Source of the DNA: Anaeramoeba flamelloides
Taxonomy: Eukaryota > Metamonada > Anaeramoebidae
Assembly: GCA_027625915.1 (NCBI GenBank)
Contig: JANTQA010000057.1
Location: 6,944,001-7,008,000 of the forward strand
Reading direction: 5' to 3'
DNA: 64,000 bases
The notes under the pieces are model-generated. The model searched no databases. It had not been told where the DNA came from and was given only the letters and a program-made list of their open reading frames with translations. Positions 1 to 10,770 of the stretch are shown piece after piece. The position numbers were made by a program, and so were the translations under genes. Position 1 is the stretch's first letter; each line of letters starts with the position of its first letter.

Positions 1-945
1 TCCGAATCTTTTATACCCTTTATTCGAAATTTATTGATAACTGTTGAACGAGTTGAGTGGAATGTTATGTTTTTTTTAATTTTAACGTTTTTCACCTTTT
101 TTTGTAAATAATGTCTTAAAGTGCTTGCTGAAACATTACAATCTTTATAAAATTTTTTTCGATTTTTAGACCAATTAACTGAACACCAGAAACTTGCATT
201 TGGGTGTCTTTTTGGGCAGTGGTTAAAATATTTTTTAATTATTTCATATGGATTAAATTTTGCAGCTGGATAATTAAATATAAATTTAAAATCTTCAAAA
301 CAACCCTTTTGTTTTGAAGTTCCCTGATCGTTTTTTTTTACTCTTTGTATAATTTTTATAAAAAGTTCTCCATCTTCTTCTTCCCATGAAACATCCCTTT
401 GCAAAATTTGGTAATATTCACCACCTCGATATCCTGTGAATATACCAGTTAACCAGAATGCACAGACGAGTAAATCGTAAGGATCTTCTAAATCCAAACT
501 TGATAAAAAAACGATCTTCTTCTTCCCCAGTTAACCAAGCAGTGTGTTTTCCAACTTTATTCTCTTCCTTAAGCTTATTTAAATTTCGATCGAGTGTAGA
601 TTGTGTTCTATATAACTTTTCCAAAGTGGGATAATTGTCCAATTCATTTTTTTGCCACACTCTTCTTAAATAACTAATTAAACAATGGACCATTGTTCGG
701 TAACTATTCCATGAATATGATTCAGTATTAACTTTTTTCAACCTCGAAATAAAAACAACCATGTATCGATCAAGTTCTTTAATGGGTATTTTTATTAATT
801 CTCTTGTTTCTTCTTTTTCTTGTAGAAATTTTCGAAATCTCTTTGCTACTATTTCTTGGATACGTTCAGTATTTTTATTGATATATCCTTTTTCTGAATC
901 TTCAATCAATTCTTGAGATGAAATTAGTTTTTCTTTTTGAGACAT
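1..945 (-). CDS. Crypton-like tyrosine recombinase (DUF3504/ZMYM-type), 3' end cut by window edge, frameshifted
   Basis: Reads leftward from ATG at 943-945. The first ~145 residues form an all-alpha, SAM-like core-binding region typical of tyrosine recombinases. The uninterrupted frame ends at a TGA at 418-420, but a second frame carries the catalytic domain: TGYRGGEYY, with box I arginine at codon 426-428, then a CPKRHP segment, then FHSTRSTV, with box II HxxR at 48-59. RGGEY plus HSxR is the signature of Crypton and the Crypton-derived DUF3504 domain (ZMYM2, QRICH1). The two frames join if one A is removed from the 7-A run at 505-511, so this is a single gene with a one-base indel. It is either a real lesion or a homopolymer sequencing error. 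The catalytic tyrosine would lie left of the window. Such enzymes cut and rejoin DNA to mobilise Crypton elements. The family call is firm; activity is unknown. Confidence 0.83.
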
Positions 946-1197
946 TTAAAAATGAGATGAGTTAAAAAAAATGACGATCAAGTTTTTTCTCAAAACTTTT
1001 ATACTGTCGTAACAAACGCATTTTTTATCTCGCATAATTACTTCCCAATCAATTAACTCCCTTTTCTCCTCAGATCTCACTTTCAATGGTCAAACCTTCA
1101 ATGCTTCATTGAATACAACAACTTATTTAAGGAGGCTAAATTTGAATGAATACATTAACTAACATAACACCAAATTAACATGTTAAAAAATTTTATA

Positions 1198-1340
1198 ACA
1201 TCTGTAAATACAAAAAAAAATGTTATATATTTGTTCAATTTTTTTATAACATGTTATAAATGAGGTTATTAATATTTCAAAGTGTTTCTATCTAATTTTC
1301 AAACACTTTTAAAATATATAACACCTTATTTACAGACTTA
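1198..1340. repeat. Nested inverted repeat with 18-bp palindrome
   Basis: TCTGTAAATA at 1201-1210 pairs with TATTTACAGA at 1327-1336, and TGTTATATATTT at 1221-1232 pairs with AAATATATAACA at 1312-1323. Inside these, AAAGTGTTT at 1279-1287 pairs with AAACACTTT at 1301-1309. The left half also contains the perfect palindrome TTTATAACATGTTATAAA at 1243-1260. The structure lies about 250 bases upstream of the recombinase start and could be an element end or a recombinase binding site. That role is inference. Confidence 0.6.
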
Positions 1341-1499
1341 CCACATGTTAACAAAATAATTTTTTTTTTTATTAGGGATTAAATTAAAAAACATTTCATT
1401 TTTAATTGATTTGCAAAGATCTTTTTATTTTTTCTTTTTTTCTAAACTAAAATTCAAAATTTTCCACACAGCTAAAACGTTCCAAACAATCACAATAAT

Positions 1500-1990
1500 A
1501 CAATTTCATTGAAATTGGAGATAATTTTGATTTTTGTAAAATATGAAAATCATTTTTTCATCTTTTAGTTTTTGTTTTCATTTCATTTCATTGTTTGAAT
1601 TATTTAACTTGTTTCGTTGGATCAAAATTTTTTTGAACGATTGATATTATGGTTAAAGTTAAGTTGTTCAAAATAGAAGAACTCAAATAAAATTAGTTGG
1701 TAGTATCTAACCATTTGATCGATCAATAATCCTAATAGAATTTAAACAAATTTACTAATGTATTTTTTTGTTTTGCTCTCTCCAAAATTTTTAACACACC
1801 CATGATTTATTTGTATTGATAATTATTTATTTATTGTTTTGTGAGTATTGTAATTTATAAAGAAGTGTTAACATTTCAATTAGTTAATGGTTCTAATTTG
1901 ATAAATCTTCTTGAATTGATTAAATAAGTTTTTTTCTTCACAAATTGAATTTTGGTGGGTTAAAAATTTTTAATTGGGGTTTGCATGGCT
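1500..1990 (+). repeat. Dispersed repeat F2, copy A (degenerate)
   Basis: Shares an ordered series of blocks with 3945-4460 and 55918-56470: a TTGGTAG-type block, CATTTGATCGAT..AACAAT, an AAATTTA.CAA.. stretch, a TTTTGTTTTGCTC-type block, and an AATTGGGGTTT block near the end. Strongly diverged, so an old insertion. No coding capacity seen. Confidence 0.45.
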
Positions 1991-2505
1991 AAACTGATTT
2001 TTGAAAAATTGAAATAAAAATTTTTTATTTATTAATTGAAAAAAGACAATATGAACACTTTTTAATTCTTTTTGTTTTTTTCACTTTTTTAAAATGGATC
2101 TTTTTATAGTTCTTTTCTTGATTTTATTTTCCTAAAAAAAATCAAACTGATTGAAAAAAGAATCAAACAAAAAGGTCATCAAAAAAAAACAGAAACAATC
2201 GATATTATGTTTACTTTAAAAAAAAAAAATTAATAGAATAAAACCAAAACAAAAGAATTTAAAAAAAGAAATAAGTAAAGCAATTAATAACAACAGAATA
2301 AGAATCCATTATTGTATTGTTTCTAATAATTAAAACAAACAAATAGAAAAAACATATTAAGATGTATGTCCCGAGATATTAATCTAAAAAAAAAAAAAAA
2401 AGATGAAAACATTCGACAATCAATTGAGCCAAATGACATAATAATTAATTTCTAAAATAATTACTTTCACTTTTCTTTATTTATATCTTTAACTTTTTTA
2501 AACAG

Positions 2506-2865
2506 AGCGAAAAAAAACAAAAAAATCAAAATCTTCAAGTGGAAACTACAACCAAATATGTCGCAACAGGATCCAGGGATAGAATGATTAGAATTTGGAA
2601 TATCTTAACAAACCAATGTGTATTTGAATTAAAGGGACATGACAATTGGGTCCGTTCCATTTTTTTCCACCCAATTGGACAATTCTTAATTAGTTGCTCT
2701 GATGATCGTTCCATAAAAGTTTGGGATCTTTCAACAAAACGATGTGTCAAAACAATTGAAAACGCACATGAGCATTTTATTCAAACAATTAAATGGAATC
2801 CTACATTCCCTCAAATGAGTTCTGGATCAGTAGATGGCACAATTAAGGTTTGGGATTGTAAATAA
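2506..2865 (+). pseudogene. LIS1 (PAFAH1B1/NudF)-like WD40 C-terminal exon, orphan
   Basis: Open from an apparent acceptor (TTTTTTAAACAG|AG at 2505) to TAA at 2863-2865. It encodes the last two full WD40 repeats of a LIS1-type propeller: GSRDRMIRIWN, then GHDNWVRSIFFHPIGQF, then SCSDDRSIKVWDL, then NAHEHFIQTIKW and GSVDGTIKVWDCK. The GHDNWVR and NAHEHF..GSVD..VKVW series is diagnostic of LIS1, the dynein regulator. The ~280 N-terminal residues (LisH motif, coiled coil, first WD repeats) are not visible in the 2.5 kb upstream. Either this is a gene fragment, or the final exon after an intron longer than 2.5 kb that would also contain the antisense recombinase. The reading frame itself is undamaged, which slightly favours a live exon. 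Confidence 0.72.
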
Positions 2866-3354
2866 TCTAATTGGATAATTAAAAAAAAAAAAAAAAGAGT
2901 GAAAATTATTCATATTATATTTATTTATCCTAGAAATGCATGCACATATGCATAGACATATTCATATATTATTGCATATGCACTCATATTATTATTATTA
3001 AAGTTTTTCTTACCTTCAACTTAATAAATCATTTTTATTTATCAGTCGATTCGTTTTTTTTTAATTTTTTTACGATACAAAACAGAAATATGAAATTACC
3101 CAATAAAATAATAATTTATTGATAAATCAAGAATTAAAATAAATTCATATTGAAAAGATTTAATCTTTTTTACTTTTAAGCTTTATTGATTTTTAAAAAT
3201 ACTATTTAATGATTATTATATTTTTTTTATATTTTTTTCCAAAATTTCTTTGTTTTGTTTTTGTAATTTTGATATTCTGTAAGTGTAAACATGATATATC
3301 TATTTGTAAGTTTTTTTGATCAAAATCGTTTTAAACAAGATATTAATTATATTA

Positions 3355-3670
3355 TTCAACAATTTTGACTCGCTTTATAATGTTATTGAAAGTTGTTTTG
3401 TGAAGTTTTATCTTTAATTTAATATATAAAAAAAGTTCCAAATTTGAAATCACAATCATTTTTTGATTAATAAAAGCACATTTTTGTTTAGTATCTTTAT
3501 TCTTCTCTTTTTCTTTTTCTTTTTTTTTCTTTTCTATTTTATTTCTTTTTTTTTTTTTTTTGAAACTTGTTTTTTGTTATAGATTAAGTGGAAAAAAAAA
3601 TATCTTTGTAAAATATAAGCAATAGGAAAATTTGGATAATCTAATCTCATTTAAAATGAAAATATTGTTA
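3355..3670 (+). repeat. Dispersed repeat F3, partial copy
   Basis: Begins CAATTTTGACTCGCTTTATA, matching the terminal sequence of F3 at 29195 and 53285, followed by the same TTTTTCTTTTTC tract and a TCATTTAAAATGAA block. The 3' half is missing or too diverged to follow. Confidence 0.45.
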
Positions 3671-3944
3671 TCAAAAAATCTTCTGGTTTTCCCCTTTTCA
3701 TTACACGTCCAATAATAAAACAATTATTATTGTTAATTTAAAAGATGGGGTTTAATTTTTTTAGGTTTTTTTATTTATTTTTTATTAATTTGAAAAAAAT
3801 CAAGGTTTTAAATATTTGTCATAATTTAAAAAGTGAATTATTCCCAAGATTTAATAAATAATAATAGTTGAATAGTAAAAATAATATATTTTCATTAATA
3901 ATTATTTTAACTTCATGATAAATTTAGGATAATAAGCCAATTTC

Positions 3945-4460
3945 GAAAAATTAGGACACAATTTAATCAATTGAAAGAATAAAAATTCAAAACTTTATTT
4001 TCAATTTGGAAAGAATTTTGATTAAACAAACTATTTCATTTTTTTTTTGTTTTGTTTTATTGTGATTTCCTAAGTCACAGTTATCTAATCTATTTTGTTA
4101 GATCTGGATTTTTTTTTGATAGTTGATAAAAGGTTAGTGTTGAGTTTTTAGAATTGAAAAATCACATACAATTGGTAGATATTAGCTTATCATTTGATTG
4201 ATCAACAATTGTTAATGAATTTTAAACGAATTTATCAAGACATTTTTTCTTCCGCTCATTTCATTATTTTGGATATAGTAATTTTGATTTTTTTTGCTAT
4301 TTTTTTTCTTTTATTTGGATGAAAATGATTGCTCATAAAAACATTAACACTGGATAAATTAATTTTTTTTTATATTATGTTTGGAAAAATATATTAAATC
4401 GAGTTTTTTTTTACTTATTTATGATTTTGGGTGTGTTGAAAATTTTCGAATGGGGTTTAG
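3945..4460 (+). repeat. Dispersed repeat F2, copy B
   Basis: Aligns by eye along its length with 55918-56470. Shared landmarks in order are ATTTGGAAAGAATTTTGATT, GGTTAGTGTTGAGTTT, AATTGGTAGAT, TTTGATCGAT-type and TTCGAATGGGGTTTA-type blocks. Confidence 0.55.
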
Positions 4461-4547
4461 TTTATTTTACATTCTATTTCAAAATGTTTTATTATCTATT
4501 TGAAACAAAATTATAAAATAAATATATCTTAGATCCCTCCTTTACAA

Positions 4548-4548
<1 letters not shown>

Positions 4549-4581
<33 letters not shown>
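4549..4581. repeat. CA/TA dinucleotide microsatellite
   Basis: A short (CA)n run passes directly into (TA)n between the two F2 remnants. Confidence 0.9.
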
Positions 4582-4592
4582 TGAGAATAGAC

Positions 4593-4745
4593 GAAAATGT
4601 TAACTAAATTCCTAAATTTGGGATACAGTTTAAACAGTTAAAAGAATAACAGTACGAACCTTTAAATTCAATTTGGGAATATTTTTGATTTTCTAAACTA
4701 AACACAAATTCAAAAATTATAAAATACAAAAATTTAATTTTTGAA
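4593..4745 (+). repeat. Dispersed repeat F2, 5' fragment
   Basis: GGGATACAGTTTAAACAGTT and the following AAATTCAATTTGGGAATATTTTTGATTTT segment (split here) match the start of F2 near 3945 and 55940. The remainder of the repeat is absent. Confidence 0.45.
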
Positions 4746-4923
4746 AAAAAAAACTTGATTAATAAATTCTCAAAGAAAATATCATTAAGGAACCTAATTC
4801 ACAAACCATTATTTTAATTTTATTAACAAAGGTATGGAAACAAGTGAAAACTATCATAAAAAATCTTGAAAGAGGAATCATTTTTTTAAACTTTAATCTC
4901 TTCATAATTAAAGAATAATTTTA

Positions 4924-6978
4924 ATGAGTGCAATAACTCAACAAAGAGAAAAGCAAAACGACAACAGTTATGATTCGATATCAGATTCTTTCATACATTT
5001 TGAAAAAGAATTTTTGAATCAGTTGATCGAACAATCAGACACTTATTATTCGATGTTGGATCAGTATGAACAAAAGATAAATATAACTTCCCAAACCAGC
5101 CACGTTCCACAAATAATATCACCCAAAGTTGAGCAAGTCTTTGTTGGCCGTCCGACTAATTCGAAACCAAAGAAAAAATCACCAACAATAACACTGAAAA
5201 AAAAAAAAAAAGTTATAAAATCAAATTTGTCACAAAAGCCTTTAACAAAGCTTTACAAAACCCACTCTGTAAAACACAACCCAACAAGAAAAGGGTTGGT
5301 ACATAATTTTAAAAATTTTACACTTATCAAGAATTTAAAACAAGAAAACGAAAAATTAGAAAACTCCAATAAAAAATTAATGAAATTAATAAAATTACAA
5401 AACAAAAGGGAACAAAAAAAGGTCCATCAAATTGAAAAAAAGAAAAAAAGAAAAAAAAAAAAAACAAAAACAAAAGAAAAAAAAAAACAAAAAAAAGAAG
5501 AAGAAAAGGGACTGAAAAGTAATATCAAAAATTCTGATACTGAAACAGAAACTGGCACTGAAACTGAGAACGAAATGGGAACAAAAACAGGAACAGAGAC
5601 AGAGACTGAGACAGAAAATATTGGTGAAACGACTACAGAAACAGAAATTGAAACAGAAACTGAAACCGATCGAGAAACAAAAGAAAAAAAGGAAATCCCA
5701 AAAAAGGACAACAATAAGCAGGCTGATCAAGGAAAGAGTAATTCCGAGGAGCCAATTAGGCAGCAAGGAGGACAAAAAAAGACCTTACAACAAAAAAAAA
5801 ATGTCCTCAAAAAAAGATTATTTACAATAAACAAGGACGACGATGGTGACGACGAGAATACAATTGATCGTAGGAAAAGTTTAGCGGTTACTAACCCATC
5901 CACCCGTAACAAGATGAGCTTAAAAGCTCATGAAAGAACGAAAAATCGAAAGTCTCAAGAGAAGGGCAAGAGTAATCGGAAGAAAAATCAGAACAAGAAG
6001 TCATTTTCACTTTCAAGAAGAAGAACCCTGATGACTGACTATGGGTCTTTTAATAAAAAAAAAAAAAATGGACTTACAGGAGGCCAAAGTGGCACAAATA
6101 AAAAAAAGCTCTTGGCCACAAAAAAAAAAAATGGCTCCAAAATCAGCTATAGCGAAAAATATTCACTTGAGAACAAACTCAAAGCAAAAATCGAGGATTT
6201 AAAAAAAAATATCAAAATGAAGGATCAAGAAATCAAAGAAATTAATACATCAATCCAACAAAATACTAAAACCACGGCGGACCCATATTTAATAAAAACT
6301 AAAACGAAAACTGTTCCAAAGACAAATAAGAATAACAAGCCGATCCATAAAAACACAAAAACAAACAAGTACCCCAAAAACGAAAAAATTAGAAAAGGAA
6401 GAAAGACATTATTTAAAAGAAATGTGCAAAATTTAAGGAACAAAGCAATAGCAAATAAAAACAGCCGATCAAATCTGGAAAACGAAATATCGCAGCTGGA
6501 AAGGCAATTAAAAGGCCAAAAGGAGACAAACGAAAAATATAACAAAATGTTTGAGAATGAACAAAAAATCAATTCTCAATTAAAAAATTTGTTGGTAACT
6601 GAAAAAAAGAAAACAGAGGAAAGTAATCAAAATTTATCAAAAATGTTTGAAATTAACACAAAGCTGAATAATTTATTAAAGGATAACGCATTTAAGAAAC
6701 CGGAGCACGAAAAACTTGAAAAAAAAAATGATCTGATAATTAAAAAGCTGAAACAAAAATTACATCAATTGCAAAAGGACAACAAACTAATTAAGCAAGA
6801 AAATACAAAATACCAAATACAAATCCAGAATATCAAAAGCGAAAAAAAATTCTTGAAAAGGGAGCAGCTCGATACAAAAGAAAAAATACAACTACTCGAT
6901 GGCAGAAATAAAGAGTTAATACAAAAAAATAAAGAATTGTCTTCGAAAAAATCAGAGATAAATAATGAAAAAATATGA
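4924..6978 (+). CDS. Lysine-rich coiled-coil protein of unknown function, 684 aa
   Basis: Single uninterrupted frame, ATG at 4924, TGA at 6976-6978. No domain recognised. In order: an acidic/polar N-terminus with FIHFEKEFLNQLIEQ; a basic stretch with FVGRPTNSKPKKKSP; a KKKKRKKKKTKTKEKKKQKK block near residues 168-196; a threonine-glutamate simple repeat (TETETETE type) near 203-255; a basic middle; and long heptad-like coiled coil from about 515 to the end (for example LENEISQLERQLKGQ, SQLKNLLVTEKKK). No signal peptide or membrane segment. Composition and length suggest a cytoskeletal, scaffold or nuclear structural protein, but that is a guess. Homopolymer A runs coding for lysine make it prone to indels, yet the frame is intact, which supports it being a real gene. 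Confidence 0.72.
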   Translation: MSAITQQREKQNDNSYDSISDSFIHFEKEFLNQLIEQSDTYYSMLDQYEQKINITSQTSHVPQIISPKVEQVFVGRPTNSKPKKKSPTITLKKKKKVIKSNLSQKPLTKLYKTHSVKHNPTRKGLVHNFKNFTLIKNLKQENEKLENSNKKLMKLIKLQNKREQKKVHQIEKKKKRKKKKTKTKEKKKQKKEEEKGLKSNIKNSDTETETGTETENEMGTKTGTETETETENIGETTTETEIETETETDRETKEKKEIPKKDNNKQADQGKSNSEEPIRQQGGQKKTLQQKKNVLKKRLFTINKDDDGDDENTIDRRKSLAVTNPSTRNKMSLKAHERTKNRKSQEKGKSNRKKNQNKKSFSLSRRRTLMTDYGSFNKKKKNGLTGGQSGTNKKKLLATKKKNGSKISYSEKYSLENKLKAKIEDLKKNIKMKDQEIKEINTSIQQNTKTTADPYLIKTKTKTVPKTNKNNKPIHKNTKTNKYPKNEKIRKGRKTLFKRNVQNLRNKAIANKNSRSNLENEISQLERQLKGQKETNEKYNKMFENEQKINSQLKNLLVTEKKKTEESNQNLSKMFEINTKLNNLLKDNAFKKPEHEKLEKKNDLIIKKLKQKLHQLQKDNKLIKQENTKYQIQIQNIKSEKKFLKREQLDTKEKIQLLDGRNKELIQKNKELSSKKSEINNEKI

Positions 6979-7330
6979 TGATCTCTCATACAAATCAGGA
7001 TTTTGTTTTTATAATTTATCATTTTTAGTCAAATTTTTTTTCTATTTTTTTTATTTATTTTTTATTTTTTTATTTATTTTTTTGGAACCTTTTGAACTCC
7101 CAAAAATATTATTTTATTTTATTCTTTTTATTGAACTAACAATATTTTACTTTTACTTTTATTACCATTCTGTTTTTTTTTTTATTATATATTTATTATT
7201 TTAAATAACATTATTGATCTTTAAGAGAGCACTAATTAAAGAAAAAACATTTTTATTATTTTGAATCATTTTTTATTGTTACTTTATTTATTTGATAAAT
7301 ATTTTCAAATCCCAAATATTTAATTAAGGG

Positions 7331-8275
7331 ATCATGAGACTACGAAAACAAGGCAGAATTTTAAAATATGTTTTTGGTGATATTCTCTACTTACAATTTT
7401 TGTATTTGTCAAGTTTCAAAAAATTCTGATCGATTAAGAAACTGAAAAAAGAAAATTTTTTTTGAGTTAGATCAATTATTTTTGTTTCAATTGTTTTCAG
7501 AAAAAGAAAACAGTTAAATTCATTTTATTTCTCACATTATAAAAATTTTTTTTCACTTTTTATTTCTATTTGATCATTATTTGACTATAAGATTTCTTTG
7601 TTACCAGTAATATTAATATAAAGATTTTTGTTCTTCTTTGAGATAAAACTTTTGGTTAACCAAAAAAATTGATATATTTAACGGATTAAAAAATAATTGT
7701 ATTTTTTTATGTAGAATATTTATCATCATTAAATTTTTGAAGTGATTCACAAAATTTACCAAGTAATTTTGTTTTCATTCAAATATTAAATTCGATTTTT
7801 CAAAAAAAAAATTTTCTTGAAAATATTTGGGAATTTTTTAATTGTATCCTCAAAATTCAAAATTAATTTTTTTATGATAAAAATGATTTAAATTGTTTTA
7901 AGGATTCTTTTGAATAATTCTAAATAATTTTTTAAAAAAGTTTTTTGAAAACTTTAAAAAATTTTTAATAATTTTCATTATTAAAAAATCAAAAATAACT
8001 TTTTTAAAACTATCAATTAATAAAAACAATTTATCAAATAGATCAAAATTTAATTTATAAACTTTTTTTTTAATTTATATCAAATTTTCCTTTATTAAAT
8101 CACTATACTTCAATTAATTTTATCGGATGATATTTGTATTGAAATATCAATTATTAAAAATATAACAAAATATTCAATTTTTCTTATCAAAATAATCCCT
8201 TTCCAACATAAAACGAAAACATATTTTTTTTCCCGTTTTGAACTATTAACTAAATTGTTAATTCAAATAAAAGGC
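7331..8275 (+). repeat. Dispersed repeat F7, copy 1
   Basis: About 940 bases matching 49690-50624. Shared blocks in order include ATATTCTCTACTT, GAGATCAATT, AAATTCATTTTATTT, GATTTTTTTTC-type and TTTTGAGATAA blocks, then CTATACTTCAATTAATTTTA, then CCAACATAAAACGAAAA near the end. Possible imperfect terminal inverted repeats around AATATGTTTT. No coding capacity. The second copy interrupts a TRIM-like gene, which shows this is mobile or was copied. Confidence 0.6.
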
Positions 8276-8944
8276 TACTTTTTTTTTGTTTTATATTGGA
8301 AACATGTGAAACTTCTGGATTTCAAAAAATAGACACAAACAATTAATTGATTTTATGAGATTAACTTTAAATTTCCAAAGTTGAAAAACAAATTACAAAA
8401 AAAAAAGTTCTAATATCTTGAAAAGATTTTAGTTTTATTTCAAAAAAATACTACTCCTCTAAGAACAAAATTTTCATAATATTTTAAAAAATTTTTGATA
8501 AAATAAATGTGGCTACTGAATTAGAATTATTCTCATCTGATGTTAGATATATGCTTGATTATTTTTTTCGTGTTTTTTATATTTGAATTATTTCTTTTTT
8601 TATTTTTAGTTTAATTTCATTCTAAAAAAGAGAAATATTGATTGATATTTCAATTTAAAATCTAAATTAAATTTAAAAAATTGTGAATAACTTTAAATTA
8701 TAAATAAAAAAAACCCTACTATTCAGTAATATTCAAGAAAAAAAAAAAAAAAAAAAACAATTCCGAAATTTTTATTCATTTAAAAAAGTTTAAGAATCTT
8801 ATTACCAAAATATTACCTGTGAATTTGAAAAAAGTTCCACTTTTATTAAAATTTTTATCTTTTTTTTGTATTTTCTTTTTGATATTTATTTCATTTTCCC
8901 AATTACACAATTTCTTTCATTAAATCCAAAAAATATAACCGAAT

Positions 8945-10770
8945 GATTGATAATAGTTCAAATTGAGTCCTGTTAATAAAAAAATCAAAAAAAAAACGAG
9001 TTGATGGTATCTAAATTTTTTTAATTATAAATTGGTTGTAAAAATTCAACATATAAAATAATATATTTTTTTTGTTTTACTCATTTCGTCCCTTTTTCTA
9101 TATTGAATTGTTATTTTTTCAGTTTTATATTTAATTTTACTTTTATTTGAATAAAAATGGTTACAAAGAAAATATATTACAACTGTACCACTTAAGAGAT
9201 TAAAGTAAGTCTAGTTGTGACTATAATGAAAGTATGCTGTAATTTGGTACTCTCAATTATATTGATGCTAAATTGCTAACAATACTCCAAAAAATTGATT
9301 ATAAATATTATTGCACAACAAATTAGAATATTTTTCAATATGAATCATAATTAAAAATTTGTAGTTTAGAATTTTTTTTTTATTCCTTTAAAAAATATAA
9401 AAAAATTAAAACTATAAATAAGTTATTCAAAATTTAATAATTCTTATTTAGAACTTCAAAAAGTAAATATTTTTATTTTTTTTTTAATTTCAAAGATTTA
9501 TTCAATAATCCATCCACATATAAAAATCAATAAATGATGAGTAATAGTTCGCATATTATAAAGATAGTTGTTTCATCAATATAGACTAATTTTCAAAAAA
9601 ATTGGCACAACTTTCAATTCATTAAACTATTAAAATTGATTGTTAATCTGATCATTACTTTTTGGTGATTTTCATTTTAATTATTCATTTTTTCATCTTG
9701 TATTTTTTTATTTAGGGATATTGAACAGTTGGAAAATAAATAAAAAAAAAAAAATAAGAAGAAAAAAATTTGGAAATAATCTACCGGTATAAAAATGGAA
9801 ACAGTAAAGTTTGATTTTGAACAAACTTCGATATGAGAATTAAGAATGATTATTATTGGATTGATAAATGGAATAAAAATAAAAGAAAAAAAAAAAAAAA
9901 CGATTCCAACAAAATACCCAAATGAATTGTGGATTTATATTGAAAATGAGACTTTAAAGAAAAAAAAGTTTGACACGTAAAGTTTTACCAATAAAATGTT
10001 GATAAATATCCCCCAATTCACCTTTTTCACAGGTTTTTATTGATTTTATAATTTTTTTTCTCCTACATTTTTTCAAAATGAGATTTCTCATTTCAAATAA
10101 AAGGGGTACATCAATTTTTAAAATATGGAATTTTAATTTTTATTGCTTTGTTTTAATTAGTTTCAATTGTACAGTTGACTGTTTTTTATATTTTAAATAT
10201 TCAATAATATTTTAGAATGCTTCTTCAATTAATTTGATCCAATTATGAATAATCCTTGAAACCATCTGCAACTCTTTAATTTGAAAAATATAATATTTCG
10301 GGTATACAAAAAAAGTTGAATTATAATCTAGGTGCTAATTAATTAATTTTTTTTAAAAAAATAAATATTTTAGTAACTAATCTAAATTTCTAGAAAAATT
10401 TAAGAAAGATATTTTTCAGCTGTGTAGTCTGAATATTGTATATTCAACAGTTAAATTTGTATATAAATATAATCTTTTTTTCATAATTTTTTTTATATAT
10501 TAATACCGGACCAAATAAATTAAAGTGATCAAAAATTAGTAAATATTATTCTAATGAAAATATTAGAGACTTTTGAACTATTGGGGCATAAATTTGATTC
10601 TGTCTCCAATATGATCTACTGTAATTTTTATCTCATTCATTGTAGAAGTTAATCCTTCAAAGCAATTTAATATTATGTTTGAAAAGATACAAACAATAAG
10701 ATTTTTTTAGAATTTTTGATTAGAAGTGTCAAAAATTTTTCGAATGGGGTTTAACAAAATACTTTATTAA
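8945..10770 (+). repeat. Dispersed repeat F2, copy D, split by F9
   Basis: The 5' part (8945-9190) and the 3' part (10661-10770, ending in TTCGAATGGGGTTTA) together match F2 copy B. The intervening ~1.47 kb is the F9 insertion. The nested arrangement gives relative ages: F2 first, F9 later. Confidence 0.5.
9191..10660 (+). mobile_element. MITE-like element F9, copy 1, itself enlarged
   Basis: Matches 36721-37478 in two blocks. One is 9191-9560 (CTTAAGAGATT, then TATTGCACAACAAATTA). The other is 10337-10560 (TTTTAGTAACTAATCTA, then TGTAGTCTGAATATTG). The left end AAGAGATTAAAG..AAAGTATGCTGTAA resembles the reverse complement of the right end near 10650. About 780 bases at 9560-10337 are extra relative to copy 2 and may be a further insertion. 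Confidence 0.5.

Larger units (their letters stand above)
946..2505. other. Non-coding stretch between recombinase and LIS1-like exon
   Basis: A+T-rich DNA without a supportable gene. It holds the inverted repeat at 1198-1340 and a worn F2 repeat copy at about 1500-1990. The last ~50 bases before 2505 are pyrimidine-rich and end in CAG, like an intron 3' end. Confidence 0.6.
2866..4923. other. Non-coding stretch with repeat remnants
   Basis: No supportable gene. It contains a partial F3 copy (~3355-3670), F2 copy B (~3945-4460), a CA/TA microsatellite and a partial F2 copy (~4593-4745), described separately. Confidence 0.6.

Noticed and set aside
5395-5775. Long hydrophobic reading frames on the minus strand opposite the coiled-coil gene
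   Set aside because: They are antisense translations of the lysine/glutamate repeat codons and have no independent support.
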